Source: Gluconobacter potus
GTDB lineage: Bacteria > Pseudomonadota > Alphaproteobacteria > Acetobacterales > Acetobacteraceae
Direction of reading: 5' to 3'
NCBI RefSeq assembly: GCF_015244705.1
Contig: NZ_JABCQF010000002.1
Coordinates: forward strand, 186,001-250,000
Length of the DNA: 64,000 nucleotides
A program made the translations under genes and the position numbers. Positions 37,123 to 46,403 of the stretch are shown piece by piece; positions within the stretch are counted from its first letter, which is position 1, and the number at the start of each line of letters is the position of its first letter. The notes under the pieces are model-generated. The model saw only the letters and a list, made by a program, of their open reading frames with translations. It did not search any database and had not been told where the DNA came from.

Positions 37123-38162
37123 TTCGCGTCTCCTGTCAGGCCGGTGTCATGCAGTTCCATGACGCCGAAGGCGGCACCTGCCGGATCGGCGAGAACGGCG
37201 ATCATGCTGTTCTGGTGATCGAGATGTGGCTCGACCAGAACGCGCCCGCCAAGCTGCACGGCTTTTTCAGCCGCGCTGCCCACACTGTCCACCTGCACGA
37301 AGCTGAGCCAGCGGGCCCGCGCGTTCGGCGGCAGACGCGGCGGGAGTGGATTGACCGTCGCACGAGCCACGGACTGCGACTCAAGGATGTAACGCTGGTT
37401 GGTGTCAGGCGCCGGCGCGGCCTCGACCTGATAGCCGAAGAGTTTCTGGTAGAACCCCGCACTGGCCGACGGCGTGGAGGTCAGGAGCGCATTCCAGATC
37501 CAGTCGCCCTGCACCGTAGGATCCGTATCGTTCGGATCGCCATGCGGGGCATGAAGGCTCGCAAACAGGGCTCCCTGCGGATCGGCGATGATGGCCTGTT
37601 CGCCCCGGCCCTGGATCATGGTCGGGCGGAACAGCACCTTGGCGCCCCACTGGCGCGACGACTTCGCCAGTGCCGGGACGTCCGGCGCTGAAATGAAGGG
37701 AAGCCAGAGCGGATGGGGCGGGTTGTCGCTGTCTGGCAGGGGGCGCTCGACCAGACCAGCCACCACATGCCCGTTCACAAGCGCTTCGGCATAATGCCCG
37801 CGCGAGACGGGACGGTCCTGAAAGGTCCACCCCAGAAGGCCGCCGTAGAATGCCTTGGCCTTGGCGAGATCGGGAGTCGTGAGCTGGGCATAGACGATCT
37901 TGCCGGGCAGAATGCTGGCCTCGGTGGCGGGAGCCGGGGCAGTCGTCTGCGCATGGGCGCCGGAAAGCGGGGCTGTCAGGCCGAGCCCGATGGAAAGAGC
38001 CGCTGACAGCGTGACGGCAGCCGTACCTGCTCGGGAAGGACGGGGAAAGGGCGGCAAGGCGGCACTCCTTCTGTTCTGGCCCGCACGCAGCGCCTGTGGG
38101 CGCCAGGTGGGGCGGAGAGGGGACATCCTGTGGTTCCCCGGAATAGGGGCATGACGTTTCAT
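37119..38162 (-). CDS. Exported protein with two glyoxalase/VOC domains
   Basis: 347 residues from ATG 38162, or 335 from ATG 38126. A hydrophobic stretch (TAAVTLSAALSIGLGLTAPL) ending SGAHA before QT looks like an export signal after an unusually long basic leader. Two VOC domains follow: IVYAQLTTPDLAKAKAFYGGLLGW (start of the first) and GDWIWNALLTSTPSASAGFYQKLFGY (start of the second), given here in part. Metal ligands could not be assigned with confidence. Function unknown; VOC proteins include lyases, dioxygenases and drug-binding proteins. Confidence 0.8.
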   Translation of the reverse strand: MKRHAPIPGNHRMSPLRPTWRPQALRAGQNRRSAALPPFPRPSRAGTAAVTLSAALSIGLGLTAPLSGAHAQTTAPAPATEASILPGKIVYAQLTTPDLAKAKAFYGGLLGWTFQDRPVSRGHYAEALVNGHVVAGLVERPLPDSDNPPHPLWLPFISAPDVPALAKSSRQWGAKVLFRPTMIQGRGEQAIIADPQGALFASLHAPHGDPNDTDPTVQGDWIWNALLTSTPSASAGFYQKLFGYQVEAAPAPDTNQRYILESQSVARATVNPLPPRLPPNARARWLSFVQVDSVGSAAEKAVQLGGRVLVEPHLDHQNSMIAVLADPAGAAFGVMELHDTGLTGDAK

Positions 38163-38218
38163 GTCCCATTCCGTTCCCGGAATGCAGCAAAAATGTGGCA
38201 GGGCCGTGTTGGGAAAGC

Positions 38219-38638
38219 TCAGATCAGGGCCAGCTCGGCCAGTTCACGCCGGAGCTGGGGCGGAAGATCGGCGATTCCGTCCTGCGTCAGGCCGTTGCCG
38301 AGATCCGGCGGGGCGTCTTTGGGGTCCAGATAGCGCCAGCCCTGAAAGGGGCGCATGGGGCGCGGCTGGACCGGGATGATCTCATCAGACACGACGATCA
38401 GCGTGCCCGTGCTCCCATCCGAGCGCTGGCAGGACTCCAGTCCGATGATGGGCTGGCGGCACAGGATCATGCCATCCATCACGCGGTACAGGGAGCCACC
38501 GTCCAGAACTTCGTCCGCACGGCGTGGCATCGTCCGGGTGGGGACGGCGCCGTGTCCGTTGATACGGGGATGGGCCATACGCTCACGCAGGACTTCAAGG
38601 CTCGGGCAGCCGACGGCCAGCTTGATGATGTTCAGCAT
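38219..38638 (-). CDS. DUF1489 family protein
   Basis: 139 residues. MLNIIKLAVGCPSLEVL, TRTMPRRADEVLDGGSLYRV, LCRQPIIGLE and PFQGWRYLDPKDAPPDL are the recurring blocks of DUF1489, a small family of alphaproteobacteria with no known function. Cytosolic, no membrane segment. It follows the nucleoside hydrolase gene by 23 bases and precedes the VOC gene by 56, all on the minus strand. Confidence 0.85.
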   Translation of the reverse strand: MLNIIKLAVGCPSLEVLRERMAHPRINGHGAVPTRTMPRRADEVLDGGSLYRVMDGMILCRQPIIGLESCQRSDGSTGTLIVVSDEIIPVQPRPMRPFQGWRYLDPKDAPPDLGNGLTQDGIADLPPQLRRELAELALI

Positions 38639-38661
38639 GTGTGTCGGTTGCCCTCCTGTAT

Positions 38662-39750
38662 TCAGTGCGTGCCCAGGGCGTTCTGGGACTGCGAGACGAA
38701 ATCGTTGATGAAGCGCGTCTTGTCGATGGACTGCACGATCTTCACCTTCCGCAGGTTAACGCCCTTGGGAGCCGTGGAATCCGGCCAGATATGGGCGTGG
38801 CCATAATCCATGCCGTGTTCGATGTTGATATCCATGACAGCCGTGACGGACTTCGTGACCAGTGTGGGATCAACGGCGATGGCGGAGGTCAGTTCATCCC
38901 ATAGCGGCAGGGGAGCCTGATACTTTTTCAGATAATCCGTGACGGCGTTGTGCTTCGCGTCGATGCGATTGGCGAGTTCCGGTGTCATCATGATGTCGTT
39001 CGAGACATTCCCGACGCAGGTAATGGAAGCCCAGGGTGCGGTCAGGGTGATGCGGGCGGCTTCGGGGTCCATGATCATGTTGAAGTCGGACGCGAAATCA
39101 GCATTGCCGGTGACGGACATCATGCTGGCATCAAGCAGGCCGCCCATGAAGACAAGCTGCTTCGCAGTCGCGGCAAAGGTCGGGTCGATGCGGATGGCGA
39201 GCGCAAGGTTCGTCAGTGGCCCTGCGGCGATGACCGTGACCTGATGCGGATGGGCGTGGACTTCGCGGATCAGAAACATGGCGGCCGGGAGCGGATCGGC
39301 GGCGGTATGCGGTGCACCTTCCGGCAGCTTGCCGACGGGAGGCTGTGTGGCCGGTACGTGCTCGATGGAGCCGAGGCCGCCCCACGCGCCCTTCCACGGA
39401 ATGACACCGAACTGCTGTTCACGCAGTTTCGTCTCCGCGACCGTGTTGACCAGAGGCGTGGTGGCGCCGTCAGCTACGGGAATCTGCGTCTGGCGGGCGA
39501 TTTCCAGAAAGCGGAGAGCATGCGCCGTGCCTGCGTTTTCCCAGTCATCGCCGATGACGGAGGTCAGACCCAGCAGCGTCACGCCAGGGCGGTTGAGCAG
39601 CGGGACGATGGACTGGATGTTGGAGCCGCCCGGGCCGAGGAAGTCGTTGTCGAGCACGACATAGTTCGGAGCGGGGGCAGCGTTCGCAGTGGCAAACGGG
39701 GCCAGCACGGTGCAGGCGGCCAGAAGGGCAGAGAGAATGGGTCGGCGCAT
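38662..39750 (-). CDS. Exported nucleoside-hydrolase-like protein
   Basis: 362 residues with a signal peptide (MRRPILSALLAACTVLAP... ending ATANA). The IUNH fold is shown by VVLDNDFLGPGG near residue 30, VTVIAAGPLTNLALAIRIDP, LVFMGGLLD and PLWDELTSAIAVDP. Usual family members have DTDPGxDD as the calcium site. Here it reads DNDFLGPGGSN, so the paired aspartates are lost and the chemistry may differ. It would act in the periplasm on nucleosides or similar N-ribosides. Confidence 0.82.
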   Translation of the reverse strand: MRRPILSALLAACTVLAPFATANAAPAPNYVVLDNDFLGPGGSNIQSIVPLLNRPGVTLLGLTSVIGDDWENAGTAHALRFLEIARQTQIPVADGATTPLVNTVAETKLREQQFGVIPWKGAWGGLGSIEHVPATQPPVGKLPEGAPHTAADPLPAAMFLIREVHAHPHQVTVIAAGPLTNLALAIRIDPTFAATAKQLVFMGGLLDASMMSVTGNADFASDFNMIMDPEAARITLTAPWASITCVGNVSNDIMMTPELANRIDAKHNAVTDYLKKYQAPLPLWDELTSAIAVDPTLVTKSVTAVMDINIEHGMDYGHAHIWPDSTAPKGVNLRKVKIVQSIDKTRFINDFVSQSQNALGTH

Positions 39751-39786
39751 GGTCTCTTCCAGATGGATTAAGACCGGATCATGCCT

Positions 39787-40965
39787 TCAAGTGACCAGTC
39801 GCGCCAGTATTGCTTCAAGCCGGAGCCGCCCTTCACACGTCGCGCGCAGGATGCCGTTGTCCCGTTCAAGGTAGTTTTCCTCGATGCAGGCTTCGAGCAG
39901 GGCCGGGTCTACACAGTCCATGAGCGCTCGTCCCGTGCGGGCAGCAAAGCGGGCTTCGTCGATCCCTTCGGACAGGCGCAGGCCCATCAGAAGGGCTTCG
40001 CGGCCTTTTTCTTCCGGCGTGAGGAGCGTTTCCTCCGTGCTGCCGGAGCCTGTCTTTTCGACGCGCTCGGCCCAGGGCTCCGGCGCACGATGGCGACGGG
40101 TGGCGTAAAGCTCTCCGTCCAGCGTGAGGCGCCCATGAGCGCCGGGACCGATGCCGATATAATCCGCATAGCGCCAGTAGGTCAGGTTATGGCGGCTCTC
40201 GGCACCGGGGCGGGCATAGTTCGAGACTTCGTAGGGCAGCAGGCCGTGACGGGCGGCGATTTCGCCGGTCAGGTCATACAGACGCGCGGCGGTGTCTTCG
40301 TCGGGGAGGGTCAGTTCGCCGCGCCGGTGCATGGCTTCGAACTTCGTGCCGGGCTCGATGGTGAGCTGATACAGCGACAGGTGATCAGCCACGAGCTCGA
40401 GCGCCGTGTTGAGTTCGTCCGTCCAGTCGGCATCGCTCTGGCCGGGCCGGGCGTAGATCAGATCGAAGGAAATCCGGGGGAACAGGGTACGTGCGGTTTC
40501 GAGCGCACGGATGGCCTGGGTGGCGGAGTGTTCGCGGCCGAGCTTGTGCAGCGCATCGTCCCGCAGGCTCTGCACGCCGAGCGAGACGCGGTTGACGCCG
40601 GCCTGACGGAAGGCGGCGAATTTCCCGGCCTCGACGCTGGTTGGGTTCGCTTCGAGCGTGATTTCCAGATCATCTTCCGCATCGAACAGGCGATGCGCGT
40701 CCTCGATCAGGGCAGCGACGGTTTCGGACGCCATGAGTGAGGGCGTCCCCCCACCAAAGAAGATCGAGCGCAGGGGGCGTTTGACGCCATCGCGGGTCAG
40801 GCGGGCGGCGTCATGGGCCAGTTCGCGGCGCAGGGCCTTGGCGAAGCGCTGCTGCGGGATCACCTCCCGGACATGGGAGTTGAAATCGCAGTAAGGGCAC
40901 TTCGCCAGACAGAACGGCCAGTGGATGTAGAGGGAAAGAGGCCCGGGTTGTGATGTGGTTGTCAA
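39787..40965 (-). CDS. hemW: HemW-type radical SAM protein
   Basis: 392 residues. The radical SAM cluster is Cys19, Cys23 and Cys26 in WPFCLAKCPYCDFNSHV. FFGGGTPSLM and TLEANPTSVE and GVNRVSLGVQS are conserved HemN/HemW blocks. The residue after the third cysteine pair is Phe, and not the extra Cys of true coproporphyrinogen dehydrogenase HemN, so it is probably the haem chaperone HemW. The start overlaps the kup stop by four bases. Confidence 0.9.
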   Translation of the reverse strand: MTTTSQPGPLSLYIHWPFCLAKCPYCDFNSHVREVIPQQRFAKALRRELAHDAARLTRDGVKRPLRSIFFGGGTPSLMASETVAALIEDAHRLFDAEDDLEITLEANPTSVEAGKFAAFRQAGVNRVSLGVQSLRDDALHKLGREHSATQAIRALETARTLFPRISFDLIYARPGQSDADWTDELNTALELVADHLSLYQLTIEPGTKFEAMHRRGELTLPDEDTAARLYDLTGEIAARHGLLPYEVSNYARPGAESRHNLTYWRYADYIGIGPGAHGRLTLDGELYATRRHRAPEPWAERVEKTGSGSTEETLLTPEEKGREALLMGLRLSEGIDEARFAARTGRALMDCVDPALLEACIEENYLERDNGILRATCEGRLRLEAILARLVT

Positions 40966-42989
40966 ATGGCGATCCGGACACCGAACTCCACAACGCGGTC
41001 AGGCGGGATGCGCAGGAACTCGGTTGTGGAGGCGGCATTGCGCAGGAGCAGAAGGAAGATCCACATCCGCCAGAGCTGCATCTTCGGTACGCGTGAGCGG
41101 ACGACCAGCTCATGCGAGGTGAAGTAGGAGGCCTGGATGGCGTCGAATGCCACGCCAAGCGCGTTCAGTTCCAGCAGGGCGCGGGGGAGGTTCGGCATCT
41201 CCATGAAGCCATAGCGGACGATGACACGGTGGATGTTCGGTGCCAGTTCCTGAACGATGGTGCGATGCCCACGCTCGGCTTCCGGCTGGTCAAGGTTCTC
41301 GACTGTTACGAACAGGATGTGATCGTGCAGGACCTTGTTGTGCTTGAGGTTATGCAGCAGCGAATTCGGCACGATGTCCGGGTTGGCGGTCAGGAAAACG
41401 GCCAGACCGGGAACGCGGATCGTGCGGGACTGCGGCAGTCGGGCGAGGAAGGAACCCATCGGCATGGAATCCGCCTGCTGCCGGGCTGCAATGAGGCTGC
41501 GTCCGCGCTTCCAGGTGGTCATGATGATGGTGCTGATGATGCCGATCGCCAGCGGGACCCAGCCGCCATCGGGGATCTTGAGCACGTTCGCCGAGAAGAA
41601 AATGCTGTCCACGATGAAGAAGAAACCGAAGACGATCGCAACCGTCGCGGATTTCCATTTGAAGACGCGGCGGAACACCACCATCGCCAGCACGCAGGTG
41701 CACAGGAACGTGCCCGTCACGGCGATACCGTAAGCTGCGGCGAGGGCCGAGGACGTGCGGAACGCCAGCACCAGAACCAGAGCGCCGAAGGCCAGGATCC
41801 AGTTGAGGGACGGCAGATAGATCTGCGCTTCCTCGGAGGCATTGGTGTGCATGATGCGGGTGCGCGGCAGATAGCCGAGCTGGATGAGCTGGCGGCACAG
41901 GGAGAAACTGCCCGAGATGCCGGCCTGCGAGGCGATCACGGTCGCAAACGTCGCAAGGACCAGCATCGGGATCTGAGCCCAGTGCGGCACCAGAAGATAG
42001 AACGGGTTGGACAGGGCGTGCGGATCGCGGATCAGCAGGGCGGCCTGTCCGAAATAGTTCAGCGTGAGCGACGGCAGGACGAAGAACAGCCAGGCCTTGC
42101 GGATCGGCGCCCGGCCGAAATGGCCCATATCGGCGTAAAGCGCTTCCGCACCTGTCACGGAAAGCACGACCGAACCCAGCGCGATGAACGACAGATAGCC
42201 GTGCATGATGATGAATTCGAGCGCGAACGTCGGGGAGAGGGCAAGCAGGATGTGCGGGTAGAGGAAGATCCCCTTGATGCCGAGAATGGCGAGCACCGCG
42301 AACCAGGCCACCATGATGGGCCCGAACGCCTTGCCGATCTTGCCGGTTCCCAGAACCTGCACCGAGAACAGTCCCACCAGCACGACCATCGCCAGGGGGA
42401 TGATGATGTGGCTGGCCGAGGGGACGGAAGTTTCGATACCTTCCACGGCCGAAAGCACCGAAATGGCCGGGGTGATGATGCTGTCGCCAAAGAACAGACA
42501 GGTACCCGCAATGCCGACGAGGCCGAACAGCCATCGGAAATGCTGTGACTTGCACACGCGCTGGGCCAGGGACATCAGCGCGATGATGCCGCCCTCGCCA
42601 TCATGGTCGGCCCTCATGATGAGGATGACGTATTTGATGGTGACGATGAGCATCAGTGCCCAGAAGGTCAGGCTGGCAAGCCCCATGATTTCCCAGGGCT
42701 GGGCCGGTGCCTTCGGCGAACTGACGATGCTGACCGAGGATTGCAAAGCGTAGAGCGGGCTTGTGCCGATATCGCCATAGACCACCCCCAGAACCGCGAG
42801 CAGGGCGCCCATGCCGGCGGGACGCTCATGGCCGGAGCCCTCTTCTCCACCGCCGATTTCGTGGGTGTGTCCCTCCGAGCGGGCCTGCTCGATCGTCTGC
42901 ACGATTCCGGCGGAGTCGTTGGGAATTCCTACGCCATGAGGAGGGTTGGAGGCGTGGTCACCGTCATGTTCAGGCATTGCTGGTTCCAT
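40962..42989 (-). CDS. kup: Low-affinity potassium transporter Kup
   Basis: 675 residues. After a short variable His/Asp-rich start come about 12 membrane segments. The motif GVVYGDIGTSPLYALQSS is diagnostic, with GDSIITPAISVLSAVEG and GLVGIAGTCLF also conserved. The last 150 residues are a cytosolic tail. It imports K+ with protons, which suits growth at low pH. ATG at 42989 or four codons later (MPEHDG). It is downstream of yggS and overlaps hemW. Confidence 0.95.
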   Translation of the reverse strand: MEPAMPEHDGDHASNPPHGVGIPNDSAGIVQTIEQARSEGHTHEIGGGEEGSGHERPAGMGALLAVLGVVYGDIGTSPLYALQSSVSIVSSPKAPAQPWEIMGLASLTFWALMLIVTIKYVILIMRADHDGEGGIIALMSLAQRVCKSQHFRWLFGLVGIAGTCLFFGDSIITPAISVLSAVEGIETSVPSASHIIIPLAMVVLVGLFSVQVLGTGKIGKAFGPIMVAWFAVLAILGIKGIFLYPHILLALSPTFALEFIIMHGYLSFIALGSVVLSVTGAEALYADMGHFGRAPIRKAWLFFVLPSLTLNYFGQAALLIRDPHALSNPFYLLVPHWAQIPMLVLATFATVIASQAGISGSFSLCRQLIQLGYLPRTRIMHTNASEEAQIYLPSLNWILAFGALVLVLAFRTSSALAAAYGIAVTGTFLCTCVLAMVVFRRVFKWKSATVAIVFGFFFIVDSIFFSANVLKIPDGGWVPLAIGIISTIIMTTWKRGRSLIAARQQADSMPMGSFLARLPQSRTIRVPGLAVFLTANPDIVPNSLLHNLKHNKVLHDHILFVTVENLDQPEAERGHRTIVQELAPNIHRVIVRYGFMEMPNLPRALLELNALGVAFDAIQASYFTSHELVVRSRVPKMQLWRMWIFLLLLRNAASTTEFLRIPPDRVVEFGVRIAI

Positions 42990-43104
42990 TTACGGGCGTC
43001 AATAGAATGCCGTTGTCTACTGTCGCAGCACCCTTCAAGCGCGGCTCCGCATCACGGCAACTGTCCCTCATGACAAGATTTCTGCGACGGACGCAAGCCG
43101 CGTG

Positions 43105-43818
43105 TCAGGATTGTGGCGCGGGACGGCTTCCGAAAATGGCTGTCCCGACCCGGACCAGCGTTGCATTTTCGGCAATGGCCTTCTCAAAATCCGCCGACAT
43201 GCCCATTGACAGTACCGGTAGCCCGTGACGCCCGCCCATCTGGCGCAGGAGACGGAAATGCGGGGTGGGGTCCTCGCCTTCGGGGGGGATGCACATCAGA
43301 CCACGGATTTTCGGACCGAATCTTTCGAGCGAGGCTTCGATGAAAGCATCGGCCTCTTCGCGTGGCACGCCGGATTTCTGCGGCTCGTCGCCGGTGTTGA
43401 CCTGCACGAGAAGCTCCGGAAGACGCCCGGCCTTCTGCGCGCCTTTCTCGATGGCATCGGACAGGGACAGGCGGTCGAGGCTCTCGATCATGTCGGCGAT
43501 CTGGCAGGCTTCGGCCGCCTTGTTGGTCTGAAGTCCGCCGATGATGTGCAGTCTCAGATCCGGGAAGGTCTGGCGCAGTTCGGGGAATTTCGAGGCGGCT
43601 TCCTGCACGCGGTTTTCGCCGAACAGGCGCTGGCCGGCGTTCAGGGCGGCTTCCACGCTCTCGATCGGATGGAACTTGCTGACGGCGACGAGGGAGACAT
43701 CCCCTGCCGGGCGTCCGGCCTGTTCGCAGGCCCGGGCAATGCGGCTGCGGATGGCGGCAAGGTTCTCGCGGATAGGGTTCTGGGCAGTAAGATCGGACAT
43801 GTCTGGAGAAGACGCCAT
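43105..43818 (-). CDS. YggS-family pyridoxal-phosphate homeostasis protein
   Basis: 237 residues from ATG 43818; ATG 43800 is an alternative. The long open frame further upstream is antisense to rsmB and is rejected. PLP lysine Lys48 is in LVAVSKFHP. GENRVQEAASKF, LHIIGGLQTNK, VQVNTGDEPQKSG, LSMGMSADFEKAI and VRVGTAIFG are hallmark blocks. It binds PLP without a known reaction and keeps vitamin B6 and amino-acid pools balanced. Divergent from rsmB with 57 bases between them. Confidence 0.93.
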   Translation of the reverse strand: MASSPDMSDLTAQNPIRENLAAIRSRIARACEQAGRPAGDVSLVAVSKFHPIESVEAALNAGQRLFGENRVQEAASKFPELRQTFPDLRLHIIGGLQTNKAAEACQIADMIESLDRLSLSDAIEKGAQKAGRLPELLVQVNTGDEPQKSGVPREEADAFIEASLERFGPKIRGLMCIPPEGEDPTPHFRLLRQMGGRHGLPVLSMGMSADFEKAIAENATLVRVGTAIFGSRPAPQS

Positions 43819-43875
43819 TGCGTCCGTGGCCGCAAGATGCGATTTCGGCAGGATGCGAGAGATCGATAGCCTGTC

Positions 43876-45219
43876 ATGACCCAGACCCCTTCCAACACGT
43901 CGCCCCGCAATCCGGCCTCCAAAACCCGGAACGGCGGACCACGCCGCCCCCAGGGAGGCCGTACGCCGCAGCGCCGTCCTGCGCCGGACCCGACGCGCGA
44001 TCTGGCCTTTGATATCGTCTGTGGCGTGGTCGAACATCGCCGGATGCTGGAGACGACGCTGGACCGTGCGGGTGCGATGGACGCACGCGACCGTGCGTCC
44101 GCACATCGTCTGGCGGCAACGACCCTGCGTCATCTCGGCAGCATGACCGAGCTGCTCCAGCCGCTGCTGCGCCGCGAGCCGCCCGAGCCGGTGCGCTGTG
44201 CGCTGCTCATGGGCGTGGCACAGCTTCTGCATCTGGAAACGCCGCCTCATGCCGCCGTGGGTACGATCGTGGACCTGCTTCGCCGTCGCGGTCTGGCACC
44301 GTTCGCGGGGCTGGCCAACGCCGTTCTCCGGCGTGTCGCGCGTGAGGGGCAGGAGCTTCTGGACGGTCTGGACGAGGACCGGCTGGATGTGCCGCCCTGG
44401 CTGTGGAGTGCCTGGGGCAAGCGGGCCCGGGCGATTTCGCGAGGCCTGCACCGTGAGGCCCCGCTGGATCTGACGCTGCGTCCGGGCGCGGTTGCGCCGG
44501 AGGGCGGCGAGATGCTGCCGACAGGCTCCGTCCGTTATCCGGCCGGGACGCGGATCACGGCTCTGGAAGGGTTCGAGGACGGCGCGTTCTGGGCGCAGGA
44601 CGTGGCGGCGACGATGCCGGTGAAGCTCATGGGAGACGTGGCGGGCAGGACCGTCGTGGATCTCTGCGCGGCACCCGGCGGCAAGACGGCGCAGCTTGCG
44701 ACGGCGGGTGCGCAGGTCGTGGCGGTCGAGCGTGAGGAAGCGCGGGCGAAGCGGCTTGAGGAAAACATCGCGCGCCTGAAGCTCTCGGCGAAGACGGTGG
44801 TGGCGGATGCTGCCACATGGCGTCCGCAAACGCCGGTGGACATGGTGCTGCTCGATGCGCCGTGTTCCGCGACGGGAACGCTGCGCCGCCATCCGGATGT
44901 GCTGTGGATCAAGCGTCCGCGCGATGTGACGGCACTGGCGGAAGGTCAGGATGCACTGATCGACGCAGCGCATGAGATGCTCAAGCCCGGCGGCGTGCTG
45001 CTTTATGCCGTGTGCTCGCTGCAGGACGAGGAAGGTCCGGAGCGGATCAAGGCAGCCATGGCTCGTGGTGGCTGGAAGTTCGATCCGTTCTCGGAAGAGG
45101 AACTGGCCAACATGGCTGTCGCGCGGACCTGGGACGGGATGTTCCGCACCCATCCGGGCCTGTGGAGCGAACTCGGCGGCATGGACGGGTTTTTCGCCGC
45201 GCGTTTGATCAAGGTCTGA
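43876..45219 (+). CDS. rsmB: 16S rRNA m5C967 methyltransferase RsmB
   Basis: 447 residues. A basic, Pro/Arg-rich leader, then a NusB-like RNA-binding domain (about 38-170) and the Rossmann methyltransferase with VVDLCAAPGGKTAQLA (SAM site), LLDAPCSATGTLRRHPD and LLYAVCSLQDEEG (the two catalytic cysteines). It methylates C967 of 16S rRNA. A strong terminator hairpin follows. Confidence 0.93.
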   Translation: MTQTPSNTSPRNPASKTRNGGPRRPQGGRTPQRRPAPDPTRDLAFDIVCGVVEHRRMLETTLDRAGAMDARDRASAHRLAATTLRHLGSMTELLQPLLRREPPEPVRCALLMGVAQLLHLETPPHAAVGTIVDLLRRRGLAPFAGLANAVLRRVAREGQELLDGLDEDRLDVPPWLWSAWGKRARAISRGLHREAPLDLTLRPGAVAPEGGEMLPTGSVRYPAGTRITALEGFEDGAFWAQDVAATMPVKLMGDVAGRTVVDLCAAPGGKTAQLATAGAQVVAVEREEARAKRLEENIARLKLSAKTVVADAATWRPQTPVDMVLLDAPCSATGTLRRHPDVLWIKRPRDVTALAEGQDALIDAAHEMLKPGGVLLYAVCSLQDEEGPERIKAAMARGGWKFDPFSEEELANMAVARTWDGMFRTHPGLWSELGGMDGFFAARLIKV

Positions 45220-45224
45220 TACCG

Positions 45225-45259
45225 CCCGGCATCAGGGGCGTATAAGCCCCGATGCCGGG
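45225..45259. terminator. Long hairpin between convergent genes
   Basis: CCCGGCATC, bulged A, GGGGC, loop GTATAA, GCCCC, GATGCCGGG: 14 pairs with one bulge, between rsmB and the aldo/keto reductase gene. Confidence 0.75.
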
Positions 45260-45268
45260 TGCTCAGTC

Positions 45269-46315
45269 TCAGGGGGCCGGGTTGGAATGGACCTGATGGA
45301 TGGCGTTGATCTTCTCTTCCAGCTCTGGCGTGATGGTCACGTTTTCCGCGCCGAGGATGGTGCGGAGCTGGTCCAGGCTGGTGGCCCCGATGATGTTGGA
45401 CGTCACGAAGGGCCGTGAGGTGACGAAGGCAATCGCGAGCTGGACGGGGTCGATCCCTTCCTCGCGGGCCAGAGTATGATAGGCCGTGATGGCCTCATCA
45501 ACGCCGGGCTTCTGGTAACGCTGTCCGCGATCGAACAGCGTGGTGCGTGCTCCGGCGGGACGGGCGCCGTTGAGATACTTCCCGGTCAGATAGCCCTGTG
45601 CCAGCGGAGAGTAGGCCAGCAGCCCGACTTTTTCCTGAAGCGCCATTTCCGCCAGCCCGATCTCGAACGTTCGGTTGATCAGGTTGTAGGCGTTCTGAAT
45701 GGAGGCCACGCGGGGCAGACCGGTGCGGGAGACTTCCAGAAACTTCGAGACACCCCAGGCCGTCTCGTTGGAGAGGCCGACATGACGAATCTTGCCTTCG
45801 TTTACGAGGTCGCCGAGGACACCAAGTGTTTCTTCGATGGGCACGGATGTTTCTTCCGGCAGGTCGCGGAAGGTCGTGCCGCCTGCGCCGAACAGGCCGA
45901 TTTTCCGGTCCGGCCAGTGGAGCTGGTAGAGGTCGATATAGTCCGTGCCGAGGCGCCGCAGGGAGCCTTCGAGCGCGTAGCGGATCTGGCGTGGGGTCAG
46001 GCGTGCTTCCCCGCCATCGGGCCGGAACCACGGCATGGCGGTCCGTCCGACGACCTTGCTGGCGATGACGAGGCGGTCACGGCCACCGCGGGCTTTCAGC
46101 CAGCTTCCGATGATGGTTTCCGTTGAACCCTGCGTCTCGGCACGGGGCGGGATGGAGTACAGCTCGGCGGTGTCGATGAAGTTGATGTCGTGGTCCAGCG
46201 CCATGTCGAGCTGGGCGTGGCCTTCGGCTTCGGTATTCTGCTGACCGAAGGTCATGGTGCCGAGGCAGATTTCGCTGACGGCAATGCCGGTGCGGCCAAG
46301 TTCACGCTGTTTCAT
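45269..46315 (-). CDS. Aldo/keto reductase (Tas-like)
   Basis: 348 residues from ATG 46315. The catalytic tetrad is visible: Asp48 and Tyr53 in NFIDTAELYS, Lys87 in VIASKVVG, His133 in LYQLHWPD. A C-terminal NADPH-binding block (VTSNIIGATSLDQL) is present. It reduces carbonyl compounds in the cytosol with NADPH. The loop GAGGTTFRDLPEETSVP and the length match the Tas/YajO type. The substrate is unknown. Confidence 0.9.
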   Translation of the reverse strand: MKQRELGRTGIAVSEICLGTMTFGQQNTEAEGHAQLDMALDHDINFIDTAELYSIPPRAETQGSTETIIGSWLKARGGRDRLVIASKVVGRTAMPWFRPDGGEARLTPRQIRYALEGSLRRLGTDYIDLYQLHWPDRKIGLFGAGGTTFRDLPEETSVPIEETLGVLGDLVNEGKIRHVGLSNETAWGVSKFLEVSRTGLPRVASIQNAYNLINRTFEIGLAEMALQEKVGLLAYSPLAQGYLTGKYLNGARPAGARTTLFDRGQRYQKPGVDEAITAYHTLAREEGIDPVQLAIAFVTSRPFVTSNIIGATSLDQLRTILGAENVTITPELEEKINAIHQVHSNPAP

Positions 46316-46358
46316 GGAAAAGACCTGATCAGAAAATGGGGGAAGCCCCCAGCATGGA

Positions 46359-46392
46359 AGGCCCGGCACCATTGATCAAGGTGCGGGCCTTC
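46359..46392 (-). terminator. Hairpin after the sensor-kinase gene
   Basis: AAGGCCCGGCACC against GGTGCGGGCCTT (12 pairs, one bulged base), lying just past the kinase stop. No T run. It probably ends the two-component operon. Confidence 0.55.
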
Positions 46393-46403
46393 CCGGACCG
46401 GGA

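Noticed and set aside
38195-38806. 203-codon plus-strand frame opposite DUF1489
   Set aside because: Antisense to DUF1489 and the end of the nucleoside hydrolase gene; no domain.
43819-45153. Upstream part of the long minus-strand frame that ends with yggS
   Set aside because: Antisense to rsmB. YggS homology begins only near 43818.
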